Assembly (NCBI GenBank): GCA_035578905.1
Contig: JAQJVL010000047.1
Location: 1,481,111-1,545,110, forward strand
Length of the DNA stretch: 64,000 nucleotides
Direction of reading: 5' to 3'
DNA from: Stictocephala bisonia
Taxonomy: Eukaryota > Arthropoda > Insecta > Hemiptera > Membracidae
A program made the position numbers and the translations under genes. The notes under the pieces were generated by a model. The model ran no database searches. It worked only from the letters and a program-made list of their open reading frames with translations, and had not been told where the DNA came from. This document shows, piece by piece, positions 31,581 to 42,717 of the stretch (positions within the stretch are counted from its first letter, which is position 1; each line of letters opens with the position of its first letter).

Positions 31581-33363
31581 ACTCAAGTGCATTATAAACT
31601 GAAGTTCCTCCAACTTCGTTCCACGCGGCCATTAGAGGGCACTCCATTTGTGTAGACAAATGAGATTTTAAGCTTAAAAAAGCTACGCTGTTAGATAGTT
31701 TGGTATAAGCACATGAAAATACAAAGTTATAGTTTCTTGTAACAATGTTTTAACAATATTGTATTTGATATATATTTGTTTTTTTTTTAAATGCTGTGTA
31801 TTTTGTTCTTAGATAGCCTCTAAAATGATAAGAAATACAGATGAAGTTGAGAAAACTATTATATTAATGGAAAAAAACAATATTCCACAGTTTTACAATA
31901 ATTTTAGTACAGGTGATATAATTAATTGCAATATGCGTTCAAAAAAATTTCACATTAGTTTACTGATATTTTAATACGAACTCTTACCAATAAACAAATA
32001 TGAGAGCCTTAGAACATTGGGCAGTTATTTAATTATAAAAGTAGAAGGAATTCTGATATTTTAATATAGTATTGAATGTCCATTTACTTATGTTCATGTA
32101 TTTACTTATGACTAAACAACTATGACTTATGAGTATGTTAATTTCGTTTATATTTTTCAACAGCTGTACTAATGACTAATGACGTTTTGTTTATCATCAT
32201 ATATGTATCAGTTCAAACATCACATAAGACATTCCACAATAAAAGAATTTAACCTTTATAATAGCCATATTTTGGTAACTGGAAACTATTGGTATCAAGT
32301 GGGTCATTGTTTTAAATGCCATGGCTATATAATTTCCTTGGCACATACTAATGGCAATAAATATGACACTGCATTGCTCGGTGATTTAGTATATTTAAGA
32401 ACTAATGTAAATAACATATACAATGCCAATTTATGATAAGTAATTATAATTAGATATTTACTTTGTAATTTTTGCACAGTTTTGATTGGATTACATTAAA
32501 GTGATAGTTTGGAAATGCTGGTAAATACATAACAGCCAAACTGTCACATCGGTATTGTTAACAGCTAATAGATTATTAGGTAAGTTCACAGTTTAGGTAG
32601 TGTAATGCAGGGTCAGCAGTATTCAAATTGAATCTCGAGACTCCCACTTCAGGAATCTGGCTACAGTAAAGAGAAACAGAACCAACTAAATATGTTATGT
32701 TTAGTAATATTTGAGATTAAAATATTTTTACATTAATTAAGTTTTTTGTAAAATCTGTATAATGACTTTTTTATGTAAATATTTGTTTTTGTTTTAATAT
32801 AATCATGTTTTTTTTTATTGTATAAAACAACATTTGTTCGTCTACGAGAATAGTTTCAAAAGTACACAATCCATTCAATTTCACTATCACTATTTATCAA
32901 ATAAATTTTGCGTATACTTTTTTTTACTTTTTGGAACATTATTCAACTTTATTATTGATCAGATTGCAGATTTTGGTTATTTTAAAATATTATTTAAGCT
33001 CTGCTTACTTGTTTCTCCATATAAAGAGATTCCATATTGTATGTAGGACATAATATACGAAAAATGTTTCATTTTCAAAATGTTTCAGTTGCAAAAAAAA
33101 ATTAAATTTTCTCAAAACAAATATTCCAACATGAACTATTTTACATACACTACCGATGTGGGAATTTCAATTAAAAATATGAACAAATTTCAATCCAAGA
33201 CACATTTTTCTGTTTCTCATCGCATTTTTTTATTAAAAATATCTATACCAATAATATTTTCTTATTTTGACGAAACATAAATTGAATCCAGTAAGTTTTT
33301 TGTGATAAAGAGCCATTTATAATAATTACAGTTCCATTAAAATTTTCTTTTATATCATTGCTG

Positions 33364-33394
<31 letters not shown>

Positions 33395-33559
33395 ATGCTT
33401 ATAGATCATCATACATTCAAAGATTAGTAAGATGTTTTGTTTAAACAAGTTGTAGAATTTTCAATAAATCAATATAAAAAAATAATAAATCATACTAAAT
33501 CATAATGTATATTGATGGTACATTAAAGACAAAATATACATATTCCTGTATATTCTAGA
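31581..33559. other. AT-rich stretch with a T27 run, no gene seen
   Basis: AT-rich DNA in which open frames at 32179-32436, 32834-33046 and 33080-33280 carry no recognised motif. A run of 27 T at 33364-33390 could be the poly(A) tail of a minus-strand retroposed copy, but I could not identify its body. Confidence 0.5.
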
Positions 33560-33796
33560 CTGATACTAAGCTGAAACTTGCATCATTATTATGGAATCAA
33601 AGTATTCTGTTACGTATTTAGTTTGTAATAATACAGTGTTTTCCATAGCATATTTAATGTGCAGTACATCAGACAGTAACTTTCACGTTGGGTAGACAGA
33701 CTGTGACTGTTATAACAAATACACCACATTGTTAAATACAACTAACTAAATTATTAAGATCCATAGAAGTAGTGAACTATTATTTTAGGATATATA
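33560..33796 (+). repeat. Dispersed repeat, left part (split by foldback insertion)
   Basis: Sequence such as TTTGTAATAATACAGTGTTTTCC and ACATCAGACAGTAACTTTCA matches TTTGTAATAATACATATTGT and ATATCAGACAGTAGCATTCG at 47.90-47.98 kb. The match continues on the other side of the foldback element (35.47-35.75 kb), showing that one older repeat copy was interrupted here. Confidence 0.75.
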
Positions 33797-35464
33797 AACA
33801 CTGAACTCTCTGAGGATCTTTTTAGGTATTGATTGTGGGTCAAAAACGAGACATAAAATCCTATTTAAAAATCTAAAGTCACCTCCAATACCCATACAGC
33901 CGCCATTTTGTATTTTTCTATTTAAAAAAAAAAAAAAATTATAACTATTTAATCTATAGAGTTCAAATTTGGTATACTTATTAATAAAACCATTTTACAA
34001 CTAAAATAAAAAAAATAGAAAATGTTTAAAACATATTTTCAAAATAGCGGCACTTTGGAATTTTTGATCCATAATAACTTTTAAAAGGTATTCCTAATAC
34101 GACAAAATTACAGTAATACATTCGCAATCCACAAGTGTTATTTGCAATCCAAAAAAGTAAGTTGCATGAATATAGATTACAAACAACCGAGATTTTAGTA
34201 TTTAATCATTTACGCGTGAATGCTTACAACCATGGTGCTGTGCTGCGCGAGTCAACCACAACAATACATCAGGGATCTATTCTGATTACTTTCATCCAAA
34301 ACACTACAATAAAGTGATTTGTTATGTTATATTAATGAAAATGCCCCTAACAGGCAACGGGAAAACAGTTGCAGATGATTTCGCCGTTATTAAACTAAAC
34401 ATTAATTTTAACCTTAAGTAGTGCCCTATAAACTAGAATTTTTTTAACTACAGGTTGGTAGAATTGTTGGAAGTGCTGGAATTATTCAAGAAAAAAAAAA
34501 CGAATTTGCTGCTGTGCGTTAGTCACTTTGTAATCGTTTTTTCCTTTTCAACCAAATGAAAGGACTACATTTTGAGCTTAGTTTGTAATGTAAAAATAAA
34601 TTTAATTAAAGTCTCAATTTATAGTGTAATGCCTTTTTAATATAACTTGTTTTATGTCTACAACCTGCTTTGCATCACAAAAATTCTAGTTTTAATTCAA
34701 ATTAATTTTTAATTTAATAAAAACGAAAATCATACGCAACTTGCCTGCTAGTGGCATTTTGATTACAACAATGTTACAAATCATTTATTGTAGTGTTTTG
34801 GATAAAAGTAATCAGAATTACATTTGTTAAGATCCCTTTTTACGGTCCATAAAAAATTCGTACAAATTCTTTTGGTTGTAATTATATCCTTTTTTACCCC
34901 CACCGGGCGGTACAGTGTACAGTGTGGTAATGACCCACCCGCTCACTCATACACGTACAGTGGTATTGACCCACCCATACACATAGAGAAACTTATACAG
35001 ACGAATTGTTGTGGTTGACTCGCGCGGCACTTAACCATGGCTGTACGCATTCACGCTTAAATGATTACATACAAAAATAATCAAATATCGGTTGTTTGTC
35101 ATCCGACCTTATACAACAGTACTTTTTTGGATTAAAAACAACATTTTCAATAAAATGGTACACCTGTAATCTCTTTGTATTCCTAACATTTTAAAAGTAA
35201 TTAAGGATAAAACATTTTGAAATATGTTAAACCTTTTTTTTAATTTCAGTACGACTATGGTTATATTAATGTGTATACAAAATTTTAACTTTATATAGTA
35301 AATAGTTTAAAAAATAAAAAAATAATTAGAAAAAAATACAAAATGGGAGCCGTACGGGTACCGGAGGTGAATTTGAATTTTTAAACAGAATAATATGTCT
35401 TGTTTTTGACCCACAATCAATACTTAAAAAGGTCCTCAGAGACAGAGAGTTCAGGGACATCCTG
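33797..35464. mobile_element. Foldback-type element, copy A
   Basis: The two ends are inverted: AACTCTCTGAGGATCTTTTT...ATTGATTGTGGGTC at the left and GACCCACAATCAATACTTAA...AGAGAGTTCAGGGACATCCTG at the right. Pairing continues inward through GCCGCCATTTTGTA against TACAAAATGGGAGC, TTTACGCGTGAATG against CATTCACGCTTAA, and GTCAACCACAACAAT against ATTGTTGTGGTTGAC. The arms are about 500-650 bp around a non-pairing centre (about 34440-34680). TA follows the right end, and a paralogous empty site exists at 48.1 kb. No transposase is present, so it is non-autonomous. The terminal CAGGGTGTCC-like sequence recalls mariner-type MITEs. Confidence 0.82.
34905..34990. repeat. Minisatellite units inside foldback copy A
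   Basis: GGCGGTACAGTGTACAGTGT, GGTAATGACCCACCC, ACACGTACAGTGGTATTGAC and CCACCCATACACATAG form two to three units of the minisatellite core found at 16.7-18.3 and 21.1-21.4 kb. They sit in the right arm only and break its pairing with the left arm, so they arrived after the arms formed. Confidence 0.72.
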
Positions 35465-35750
35465 TATAATGTTTCCTCAACAATAAGTCTTTGTAAAACC
35501 AGAGCACGTACAATAATCGTATAGCACTAATCATCAAAAGTTCTTTTATACATAGAATTCTAACCCATTATATACATGGTAGTAGCTGATTCCAGACTTG
35601 TTACGTTTTTGTGGTCCACAGTTCCCTTGAGAGTAATACATTGCAGAAACCGGAACACGTATAGTGGGTCCGTATCACCCTGGCTTCCTTATGAATTATT
35701 ACTTGGACAACGTGCTTCATAGGAACCTAATATGCAATTATTAGAAATGT
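35465..35750 (+). repeat. Dispersed repeat, right part
   Basis: AAACCAGAGCACGTACAATA, AGCTGATTCCAGACTTGTTA and GCAGAAACCGGAACACGTAT match 48137-48350 nearly base for base. It is the continuation of the copy interrupted at 33796. Confidence 0.85.
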
Positions 35751-35884
35751 TGTAGCTGCGATCTTTGTTTTTATGTTTTTTAAAACAAAGATCCTCATGT
35801 TCATTGCATTTTCATTTATCTATAGGAACATACATATTTTTAAGGTGGGATTATACATTTAAAATCCTATAACTTATTTTTACG

Positions 35885-36173
35885 CAGTAATACATGATGT
35901 CCATCAACAGTGTAGTAATACACGATGTCCATCAACAGTGCAGTAATACACGATGTCCATCAACAGTGCAGTAATACACGATGTCCATCAACAGTGTAGT
36001 TATACACGATGTCCATCAACAGTGTAGTAATACACGATGTCCATCAACAGTGCAGTAATACACGATGTCCATCAACAGTGCAGTAATACACGATGTCCAT
36101 CAACAGTGTAGTAATACATGATGTCCATCAACAGTGCAGTAATACACGATGTCCATCAACAGTGCAGTAATAT
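35885..36173. repeat. 28-bp tandem array, 10 units
   Basis: Ten units of CAGTAATACACGATGTCCAT plus CAACAGTG, with scattered C/T changes (CAGTAAT versus TAGTAAT, ACACG versus ACATG), then a partial unit. No open frame or known motif. The array lies just past the dispersed repeat. Confidence 0.95.
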
Positions 36174-37435
36174 ACTAAATTTAATTAAACTGCCATGAAA
36201 ATTATAATTACAGATATGTTCCGGCTAGGCCTTTCGTGGCCAACAAAAACATCTTAAAATAAAAAATAGATTAAACTAATTTTAAATAAAAACAAAACTA
36301 TAAGTTTATGTACTTAATGATGCAACTAATGTCTATTTGATAAAAGGCATTGAAAATTAATATTATATAATAAAAACGCCTTTAATTTGAAACAATAAAT
36401 ATCAAATATCGTAGTTTCAATCTTTATTTTAACTATTTTATTTCACATGCTAACGGCAATAAATCCATTAAACCATAAACACTTTAAAACCATTATATTA
36501 GCGCTTTAAACATCGTCGTTGGCGTAAGTGAAACATCGGTGTGTAGGAATGAACTACACTTCAGTTCATTGGATAGTTTCTTGTTGTGTCAATATTTAGA
36601 ATTTTAAAGTTAAACTTAAAATATAGCTCAACTTAGACGGTATAGCTATTTTAACAATAATTGTATTGAATTATCTTTTAGCGTTTTAATTAATGTTAAC
36701 AATAATAAAACCACAAATAATATTCCGAACATGATCCTGCAGTTACAGTTTTTAGAAACTTAACTAGTTATAATTACTTTTATTATTTGCACCATCCATA
36801 AAAGGAGAATAAGCAGATTTAATCACAAACACCTCTCTGTTGTTAACAACCAGCACTAAAATGCTATAGAAATTCAAATTGCGTAGTTAAAGCAAGCCAA
36901 GCGATTCTGATCTGTAATGGTTTGCAATCACTAAGCCTCAAAGACCATTATCGCTTGCTCAATATTGCTATCGGAAATCACAATACCTACCTACAAAGCA
37001 ATGGTGTGACATATATTGTTTGACCTCCACTTTAACTAACACATACAACTATATAATTCAATTTCATACCACTTGTCTCTATCTTCAACTATTATCAAGC
37101 ATTTTCGACTGCTTGTTAACAACATTTATTTATTTAATCTATAACCTGTTTCATACAGCTTAAATCATTCCGAAATAGTTTATAGGTTAATAAAGCCAAC
37201 CAGTATATAATTAATTAATACGTTTAAGTCACTGTACCTAACAAATAATATTACCTTGTCGTCTCCAAAAACTATCCACAATCATGTATTAGTCCTTTAC
37301 ACATAACATTTGAGTGTTACTCAATTTCTCCTTTTCAATATTTGAATACTTTTTCTAAAACTAATCTTTCGTTTTTTGTCGTATCATTGATTCATTTAAT
37401 CAAATAATTTATTCGTACACGATTGTAAGTTGCGT
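36174..37435. other. AT-rich stretch, no gene seen
   Basis: AT-rich DNA between a tandem array and a dispersed repeat. No coding, RNA or mobile-element feature could be supported. Confidence 0.5.
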
Positions 37436-37600
37436 GTAGATGACCTGGTGGCGTAATCTAGTTAACAGATGAGTTTCGCTTACGCAAGGGAAGGGCCATT
37501 AATTTTATTAATAGCCCAATAGCTAGGGCAACTAAGGAACTTACATCTTTACGTGGAATACGAACCATGTAGAACTGATCTCCTTTTCAGTTGATTGACA
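37436..37600 (+). repeat. Dispersed repeat (second copy of the 16.5-kb repeat), possibly SINE
   Basis: GATGACCTGGTGGCGTAATC resembles a tRNA-like A-box head, and the body GGGCCATTAATTTTATTAAT...GGAATACGAACCATGTAG matches 16550-16608 in the same order. This copy is longer at its 5' end than the 16.5-kb copy. No clear B box was found. Confidence 0.5.
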
Positions 37601-38030
37601 AACCTTATACAAACTATTATTCCCTACACAACATCCGGACCTTGACTACCAACTAACATGGCCACCAGAAACGTCTCTAGTAATGACCACATCGATGACA
37701 ACCATTGTGTGGACATCGTGTCAGTATTAAGTGAACCAACAGCATGCTATAGCTACTGCGCCTTGCTAAATGTCGTGAAATATAAAACGTTACTCAACAC
37801 TGACCTATTCTAAGGCAACAGCTAACAGCAACAGGTGTACAGCCTGTCATAATACAACAACAAACTTACCAAATATCTAGTAAGAATTATCTAGTGTAAA
37901 ATTTATACACTATTTACTAAATTATAATGTCACCTGTTCATTTAACGATTGTAAATATTATGTGACAGTAAAGATATTGAATTGAATTAAGACTCAACTG
38001 ACATGCGCCAAACATAACACGTCAACTTAA
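37601..38030. other. Unassigned sequence
   Basis: Moderately AT-rich DNA with no open frame, array or known motif. Confidence 0.4.
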
Positions 38031-38960
38031 TTTTACTAAGTTAATCTAACACAAAACATAAATTAACACCCACCCTGACCTAACTCTAACTTAACATATC
38101 ACCTAACCCTTAATGAGAACGAATAGGTGTGTGAGAACGACATGAACATTAATGTACATATAAATGTATGGTATCGTTTCAAAGTATACACATGCTCACA
38201 ATACGTTGATACTAAATGCAGCAACATCACTATGACATGTGAAGCAATCTTTCGAGAAATTAATGTTCAAGACGCTAGAGTATATGAAGAAAACTGTTGG
38301 GTTAGATTAGTGGCGTGTTAGGCCAGGTGTGTGGCTTTAAGTGAAGCGCGTATTTTTTAGGGCAACAGTCACGTAATGAACGAAAGTATACGAAAGATAG
38401 CCGAAGATTGCCGATGATGTCCGACATTGAGGATTATATATCGTAGCTAACCTAACCTAAAATCTGACCTGTCTAGCTCTTTTCAACGCCTAAAATAACC
38501 TAACGTAATACCTAAGAATTAACACCAAACACACCACATAACACGCAAAAACTAACCTACTTGAAATAATCAGAACTGATTCAACTCCTAACCTAACATA
38601 TAATATATACTTACACCTAAGTTAACACGCCATATAGCTTTGTACTTAATTTTCTCCAAACCTCATTAAACCTGACCTAACAAAAGGTGTAACATACAGT
38701 ATCATGCGACAACCATTCTACTTTTTCTAACCAACATTGCTCCAACTTAACACAACACTTACTTAATCTAACATTGTAATACGCGTAATTACCCTAACAC
38801 GTGACACCTAACCTAACATTACACTTAGTTGACATAACATTGGAAACTTACCTAACCTAACTTCTAGTAACATTTTACACATAAGCTAATCGAAAATCTA
38901 GCTTAACACCTACATTTGCTAACCCTAACCTGACTTATGACGTATTTCCAAATTTAGACG
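38031..38960. repeat. CCTAA/CTAAC-rich degenerate region
   Basis: Many short CCTAA-containing words (for example GCTAACCTAACCTAAAATC at 38444-38462, ACACCTAACCTAACATTACA at 38806 and TTACCTAACCTAACTTCTAG at 38850) are spread over about 900 bp. CCTAA is the complement of the common insect telomere unit TTAGG. The words are not in a clean tandem register, so this is either very decayed telomere-like DNA or a compositional bias. A 64-codon frame at 38127-38321 is not supported. Confidence 0.5.
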
Positions 38961-39470
38961 CTAGAGGTAAAATAAAAAAAGAAATTAAATTAATTAAATA
39001 TGAAAATTAATACAATAATTATGCTAATCAATATGTAAATTAGGACAATATGTAAATTAACGTAATTTATCTAATTGTCAGACTGACTGGCATCAAGTCT
39101 ATTAGTATCTAATTAATCACCTACGCAGTTACCAAAATGATACTCGGAATTCGAAACTAGACATGTGTCTGACAGATAAATTAATCTAATTCATTTGAAA
39201 ACTTAATTAATTTGTCTAATTAATATGCAAATGTTATCTAATAATTGATATGCAAATTAGGGAGTGGAAGGGGGTTGACGTCACGATGACATCATTATTT
39301 CCTGGAATTTAATGTCTAATTCCTGAAATTGTGTCTGTGACGTCATACCGCACCGAAACATAAATATTCACTGGACGTGGGTAACATACTAAAGAACTTT
39401 AAATTTAGGTATATTTTGAGGTAGGCTTACATTTAAAATTTGTAAGACTTCCCTCGTAACCCATCCCTTG
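38961..39470. other. AT-rich spacer
   Basis: AT-rich DNA with repeated ATATG(C/T)AAATTA-like words between 38995 and 39260. No gene. Confidence 0.45.
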
Positions 39471-39690
39471 GTTTGTAACGGTTCATTTATTTTAGGGGGT
39501 AAAAGTTTTTTTTATATTCCGTTAAATAAGTAATATATTGGGTTTCATATAGGGACACCGGCCAGCTGGTCCCTCCCCCTCCCCACTCCTACGCGGTAAG
39601 TAGGTCAGAGCGACGGTGAAAGTGGTTCAAGGCCAACAGACCACTGCAGCTGACCTAGTTTCTTTGTCGACCGAGGGGTGGGGGAGTACA

Positions 39691-39752
39691 ATAAATACCG
39701 GTTCTCGGAGGCACTCCTCAGTGCGACTGAGACTGCGAGAAGGGAAAGACAT
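39691..39752 (+). promoter_or_regulatory. TATA-Inr-DPE core promoter candidate
   Basis: ATAAATA starts at 39691, TCAGT lies at 39718-39722 with its A at 39720, and AGACAT lies at 39747-39752. Taking 39720 as +1, the TATA-like box is at -29 and AGACAT falls exactly at +28 to +33, where the arthropod DPE (consensus RGWYVT) is found. All three elements match their consensus at canonical spacing on the plus strand. Initiation itself is inferred. Confidence 0.6.
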
Positions 39753-40014
39753 ACGCCGACGTTACACAGCGATACGAAATACAACTGCGGTAAGGCTTAT
39801 TTGACTACGACCAAATCAGTTAAAGAGTGGATTTGATCAAGCCCCTTTGTATAAGATACTTTTCGTTTCTAGTGCCGCAGCTCGGCAAAGGAGTTTATTT
39901 TCCCTCCCTTCGTTTATTTTGGACATTTATTTAATTTTAGATCATAGTTTGATCTAATAGCATAATTATTATTTCAGGCTAGGGTAGCCAAGTTATTTTA
40001 GTTTAGATCGTAAA

Positions 40015-40592
40015 TTAAATAGCTCCACTCTGCGTTATAGCACTGTGGGCTAAACTTAAATTTTAAAAGCTCCGCTCTGCGTTATAGCACTGTGGGCTTA
40101 AACCGTTTTAATTGTCAATTATCGTAAATTAAAAAGCTCCGCTCTGCGTTATAGCACTGTGGGCTTAAACCGTTTTATTTGCCGAATAGCGTAAATTAAA
40201 TAGCTCCGCTCTGCGTTATAGCACTGTGGGCTAAACGTAAATTTTGAAAGCTCCGCTCTGCGTTATAGCACTGTGGGCTTAAACCATTTTACTTGTCAAT
40301 TATCGTAAATTAAAAAGCTCCGCTCTGCGTTATAGCACTGTGGGCTTAAACCGTTTTACTTGTCAATTATCGTAAATTAAATAGCTCCGCTCTGCGTTAT
40401 AGCACTGTGGACTTAAACCGTTTTATTATCGTAAATTAAATAGCTCCGCTCTGCGTTATAGTACTGTGGGCTAAACTTAACTTTTAAAAAGCTCCGCTCT
40501 GCGTTATAGCACGGTGGGCTTAAACCGTTTTATTTGCCGATTAGCGTGAATTAAGTAGCTCCGCTCTGCGTTATAGCACTGAGGGCTAATTA
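40015..40592. repeat. Tandem array, alternating ~48- and ~66-bp units, 10 copies
   Basis: The 30-bp core AGCTCCGCTCTGCGTTATAG followed by CACTGTGGGC recurs near 40021, 40069, 40134, 40201, 40249, 40315, 40384, 40441, 40490 and 40557. The spacers alternate between a short TAAACTTAAATTTTAAA type and a longer TTAAACCGTTTTA...ATCGTAAATTAAA type. The core is almost invariant while the spacers vary. Confidence 0.93.
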
Positions 40593-40935
40593 CGTTTCAA
40601 CGCCGATTTAAGGGAGCAACGAGGCGAAACGACTCGAACCGGGAAAAGATTTTAGGTAGCTTAGGGTGGACGATGATGAGAGGCCTGTGAGGGTGAATTG
40701 TTCACCTAGGCATTCGCTGAGTCCAATTCGTTCGAAGTGAATCCGGCACGTGTAGACTCGATTATCGAATCCTGGAATTACCTCCCTGAGGCATCCGGCG
40801 AATAAAGTCGAAAGGCGTTTTGTTAAGGGGAAATAAACGGCATTAGCAACTAAAATAGTCGACCCTGACGAAACGACCTCACAGGTTATGCTAGAAACAA
40901 ATAGAATATGTCTAAAATTTTGATAAAGGGACAAC

Positions 40936-41310
40936 ACTTGAAAGTTTCATTACGTTTCCTTCAATATTTTTAAAATTCATAAGTATATTTAACACTTTTT
41001 CCCAATCCTGTATATTGGTAAACATGTCATAATTCATTTGTGTTTTTAATGGTAATATGAAACAGACTAAATTTGAATCTCTTATATAAAGAAAAAAATG
41101 AGTATCCTGATTTGCATATTTTACCTTATATAAGTTTTACAAAGAAGAACAGATTATACGTTATAAAATTAATTTGATCTAAACTACCTCTAAGTTTTTT
41201 TGTGCAAATTTTGAATGCACACTCATGGTCAAAAACTGCTTACCTAGGAAATAAAAAATGTTAGTAACAACATAGTTCAAGTAATAAATTGTGCACCTTA
41301 ATATATTTAG
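40936..41310. other. AT-rich spacer
   Basis: AT-rich DNA following the GC-rich unit, nothing recognised. Confidence 0.45.
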
Positions 41311-41385
41311 TTAACACACTCATAAAATAAATGTTCAAAATATGGACCTCCGGTACGATCAATTGCTGTCCATCCGTAACAGAAT
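41311..41385 (-). pseudogene. C-terminal scrap of a mariner-like transposase
   Basis: Read from 41385 down, the peptide AIDRTGGPYFEHLFYECVN followed by a stop resembles the C-terminal end (DR.GG.FEHLL) of the DDE transposase family seen at 28.5 kb. Only about 25 codons survive and nothing upstream is recognisable, so this is a fossil or a coincidence. Confidence 0.4.
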
Positions 41386-41539
41386 GACTAATTAATTATT
41401 GTGTTAAATATACTCATTCACAAGTTCCATAATTTATAACAGTAAACATATCTGTAACAGTTGGTTACACGTAATTAGTTTTATGTTTTCACAAAAGAAA
41501 GCTGATTATTTAATAATAGATCAACACTTTGATGACTCC

Positions 41540-41705
41540 CACCCTACCTATACTGGTACATCCCTCTACTTCAGGCACAATAATATTGACATTTTCAGAC
41601 GATCACTTATCTGATAATGCGTATGTATCGAATCTATATGTCCATTGTCACTTTCAGTCTTGCATGTAGGGTGGGCGGGACAGTCTCTAGTGGTGTTTAT
41701 GTACA
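41540..41705 (+). repeat. Dispersed repeat, inverted partner of 46.05-46.21 kb
   Basis: ATGACTCCCACCCTACC, TCAGACGATCACTTATCTGA and GCATGTAGGGTGGGCGGGAC match, in order, the reverse complement of 46209-46047 (ATGACTCCCATCCTCCC, TCAGACGCTTATCTATCTGA, GTATGTAGGGTGGGCGCGTC). Identity is moderate, so the pair is old. The open frame at 41566-41751 (-) is not conserved. Confidence 0.72.
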
Positions 41706-41871
41706 GTGGGTGTCTCAACTGACTTATAAAACAATCGCATAAACAGTACAATATTCCCTTACCTGGCTTTACTTCATGTTGATGAATTTCTATACATAAT
41801 AACCAGTTCTTCTCTACAATAGCTCAACAAGGGCCTGTAACGGGACAGTCATCCTCAGTTCCTTCTTTAAT

Positions 41872-42716
41872 TTTTTTAGGCCTCTCGGTAACAGAGTTAC
41901 CATCTTCAGAGACACACACTAAATTAATATTGTTTACATAATACTATTATTTCGTTTGTGTGACTGAAGATGGTAACTTCGTTACCGAAAGGCCTAACAA
42001 AATTAAAAAAAACTATTTACTGGAGTGTTTGTTTCATCTTATAACATTAAATTGTATATCCATTAAGAAACGAGCTTGAAGAATGATACATTTTTATAGA
42101 ACTTTAGTACTATGTAAAAACAAACAATAATCTTATAAACACATTTTATAAAGAAATAATAAAACAACTATAAGACATAAAGTTTGTAAATATTATTAAT
42201 TTATGAGTGTACCATTAGAAATAGAGTAAATACAATCTTCATTTTATTTAATAAAAACGATTATTTCCAAGTGTAACACTAAATTGAATGCTTTAAGTCA
42301 GTATCCTCCAGCGTTAGCTTTGATCTCAAAGGCAACACACTGGCAGATGTTTGTTTACTATAATTGAGTTTGTTTAATGCTAATTTACCGACAATATAAT
42401 TAATTATAACCACTTTGAACAGTTGTAATTACGGTATGTATGGCTTCAAATTATTACAAAAGAATCATATTTATTTTTCATTCTTGTGAAATTAGTATTT
42501 TCACAAGAACACTTATTAAATTATCATAAATTTTATGTTTGATAAATAAATTGAAAATCAATATTTTTGATATTTTGAAGTTAGGAAAAGAAGATTAGTA
42601 AATCATTAAATTATTAAGTAATGTTTTAACTATTCATAATTAATTAGGTATATCTTACCTAACTTAATACATTATTTATCAATGACATATATTCTAAAAA
42701 TAGAAATCGGGAGAAC
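41872..42716 (+). repeat. Direct repeat copy 1 (~845 bp)
   Basis: From TTAGGCCTCTCGGTAAC to AGAAATCGGGAGAACAC this segment matches 44701-45532 in the same orientation with few substitutions and one deletion of about 30 bp (near 42180-42205). It starts with an inverted pair of hammerhead-like motifs and continues as AT-rich DNA without coding potential. Confidence 0.88.
41878..41995. other. Inverted pair of hammerhead-like motifs, copy 1
   Basis: 41964-41995 reads CTGAAGATGGTAACTTCGTT plus ACCGAAAGGCCT: a CTGANGA box, a GGTAAC/GTTACC stem and a GAAA. 41878-41909 is its near reverse complement. Compared with the strict hammerhead core there is one extra base between CTGANGA and stem II, so ribozyme activity is uncertain. 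The two motifs face away from a ~54-bp centre. Confidence 0.5.
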
Positions 42717-42717
42717 A

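Larger units (their letters stand above)
39540..40935 (+). other. GC-rich unit with promoter motifs and internal array
   Basis: A GC/CpG-enriched block of about 1.4 kb stands in AT-rich surroundings. In order it holds a pyrimidine-rich GGTCCCTCCCCCTCCCCACT tract (39569-39588), a TATA/Inr/DPE arrangement, a GCG-GTAAGG possible splice donor (39788-39793), a tandem array (40015-40590), and unique GC-rich sequence to about 40900 that could be exon or LTR-like. A 109-codon minus frame at 40608-40937 and a 62-codon plus frame at 39616-39804 have no recognised domain. It may be a host gene's 5' exons, or a solo LTR beginning near TGTAACGG at 39474. No second LTR copy is in the window. Confidence 0.4.

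Noticed and set aside
39474..40960. Complete LTR retrotransposon
   Set aside because: TGTAACGG at 39474 could start an LTR, but no matching second LTR, internal coding region or clear CA end and target duplication was found.
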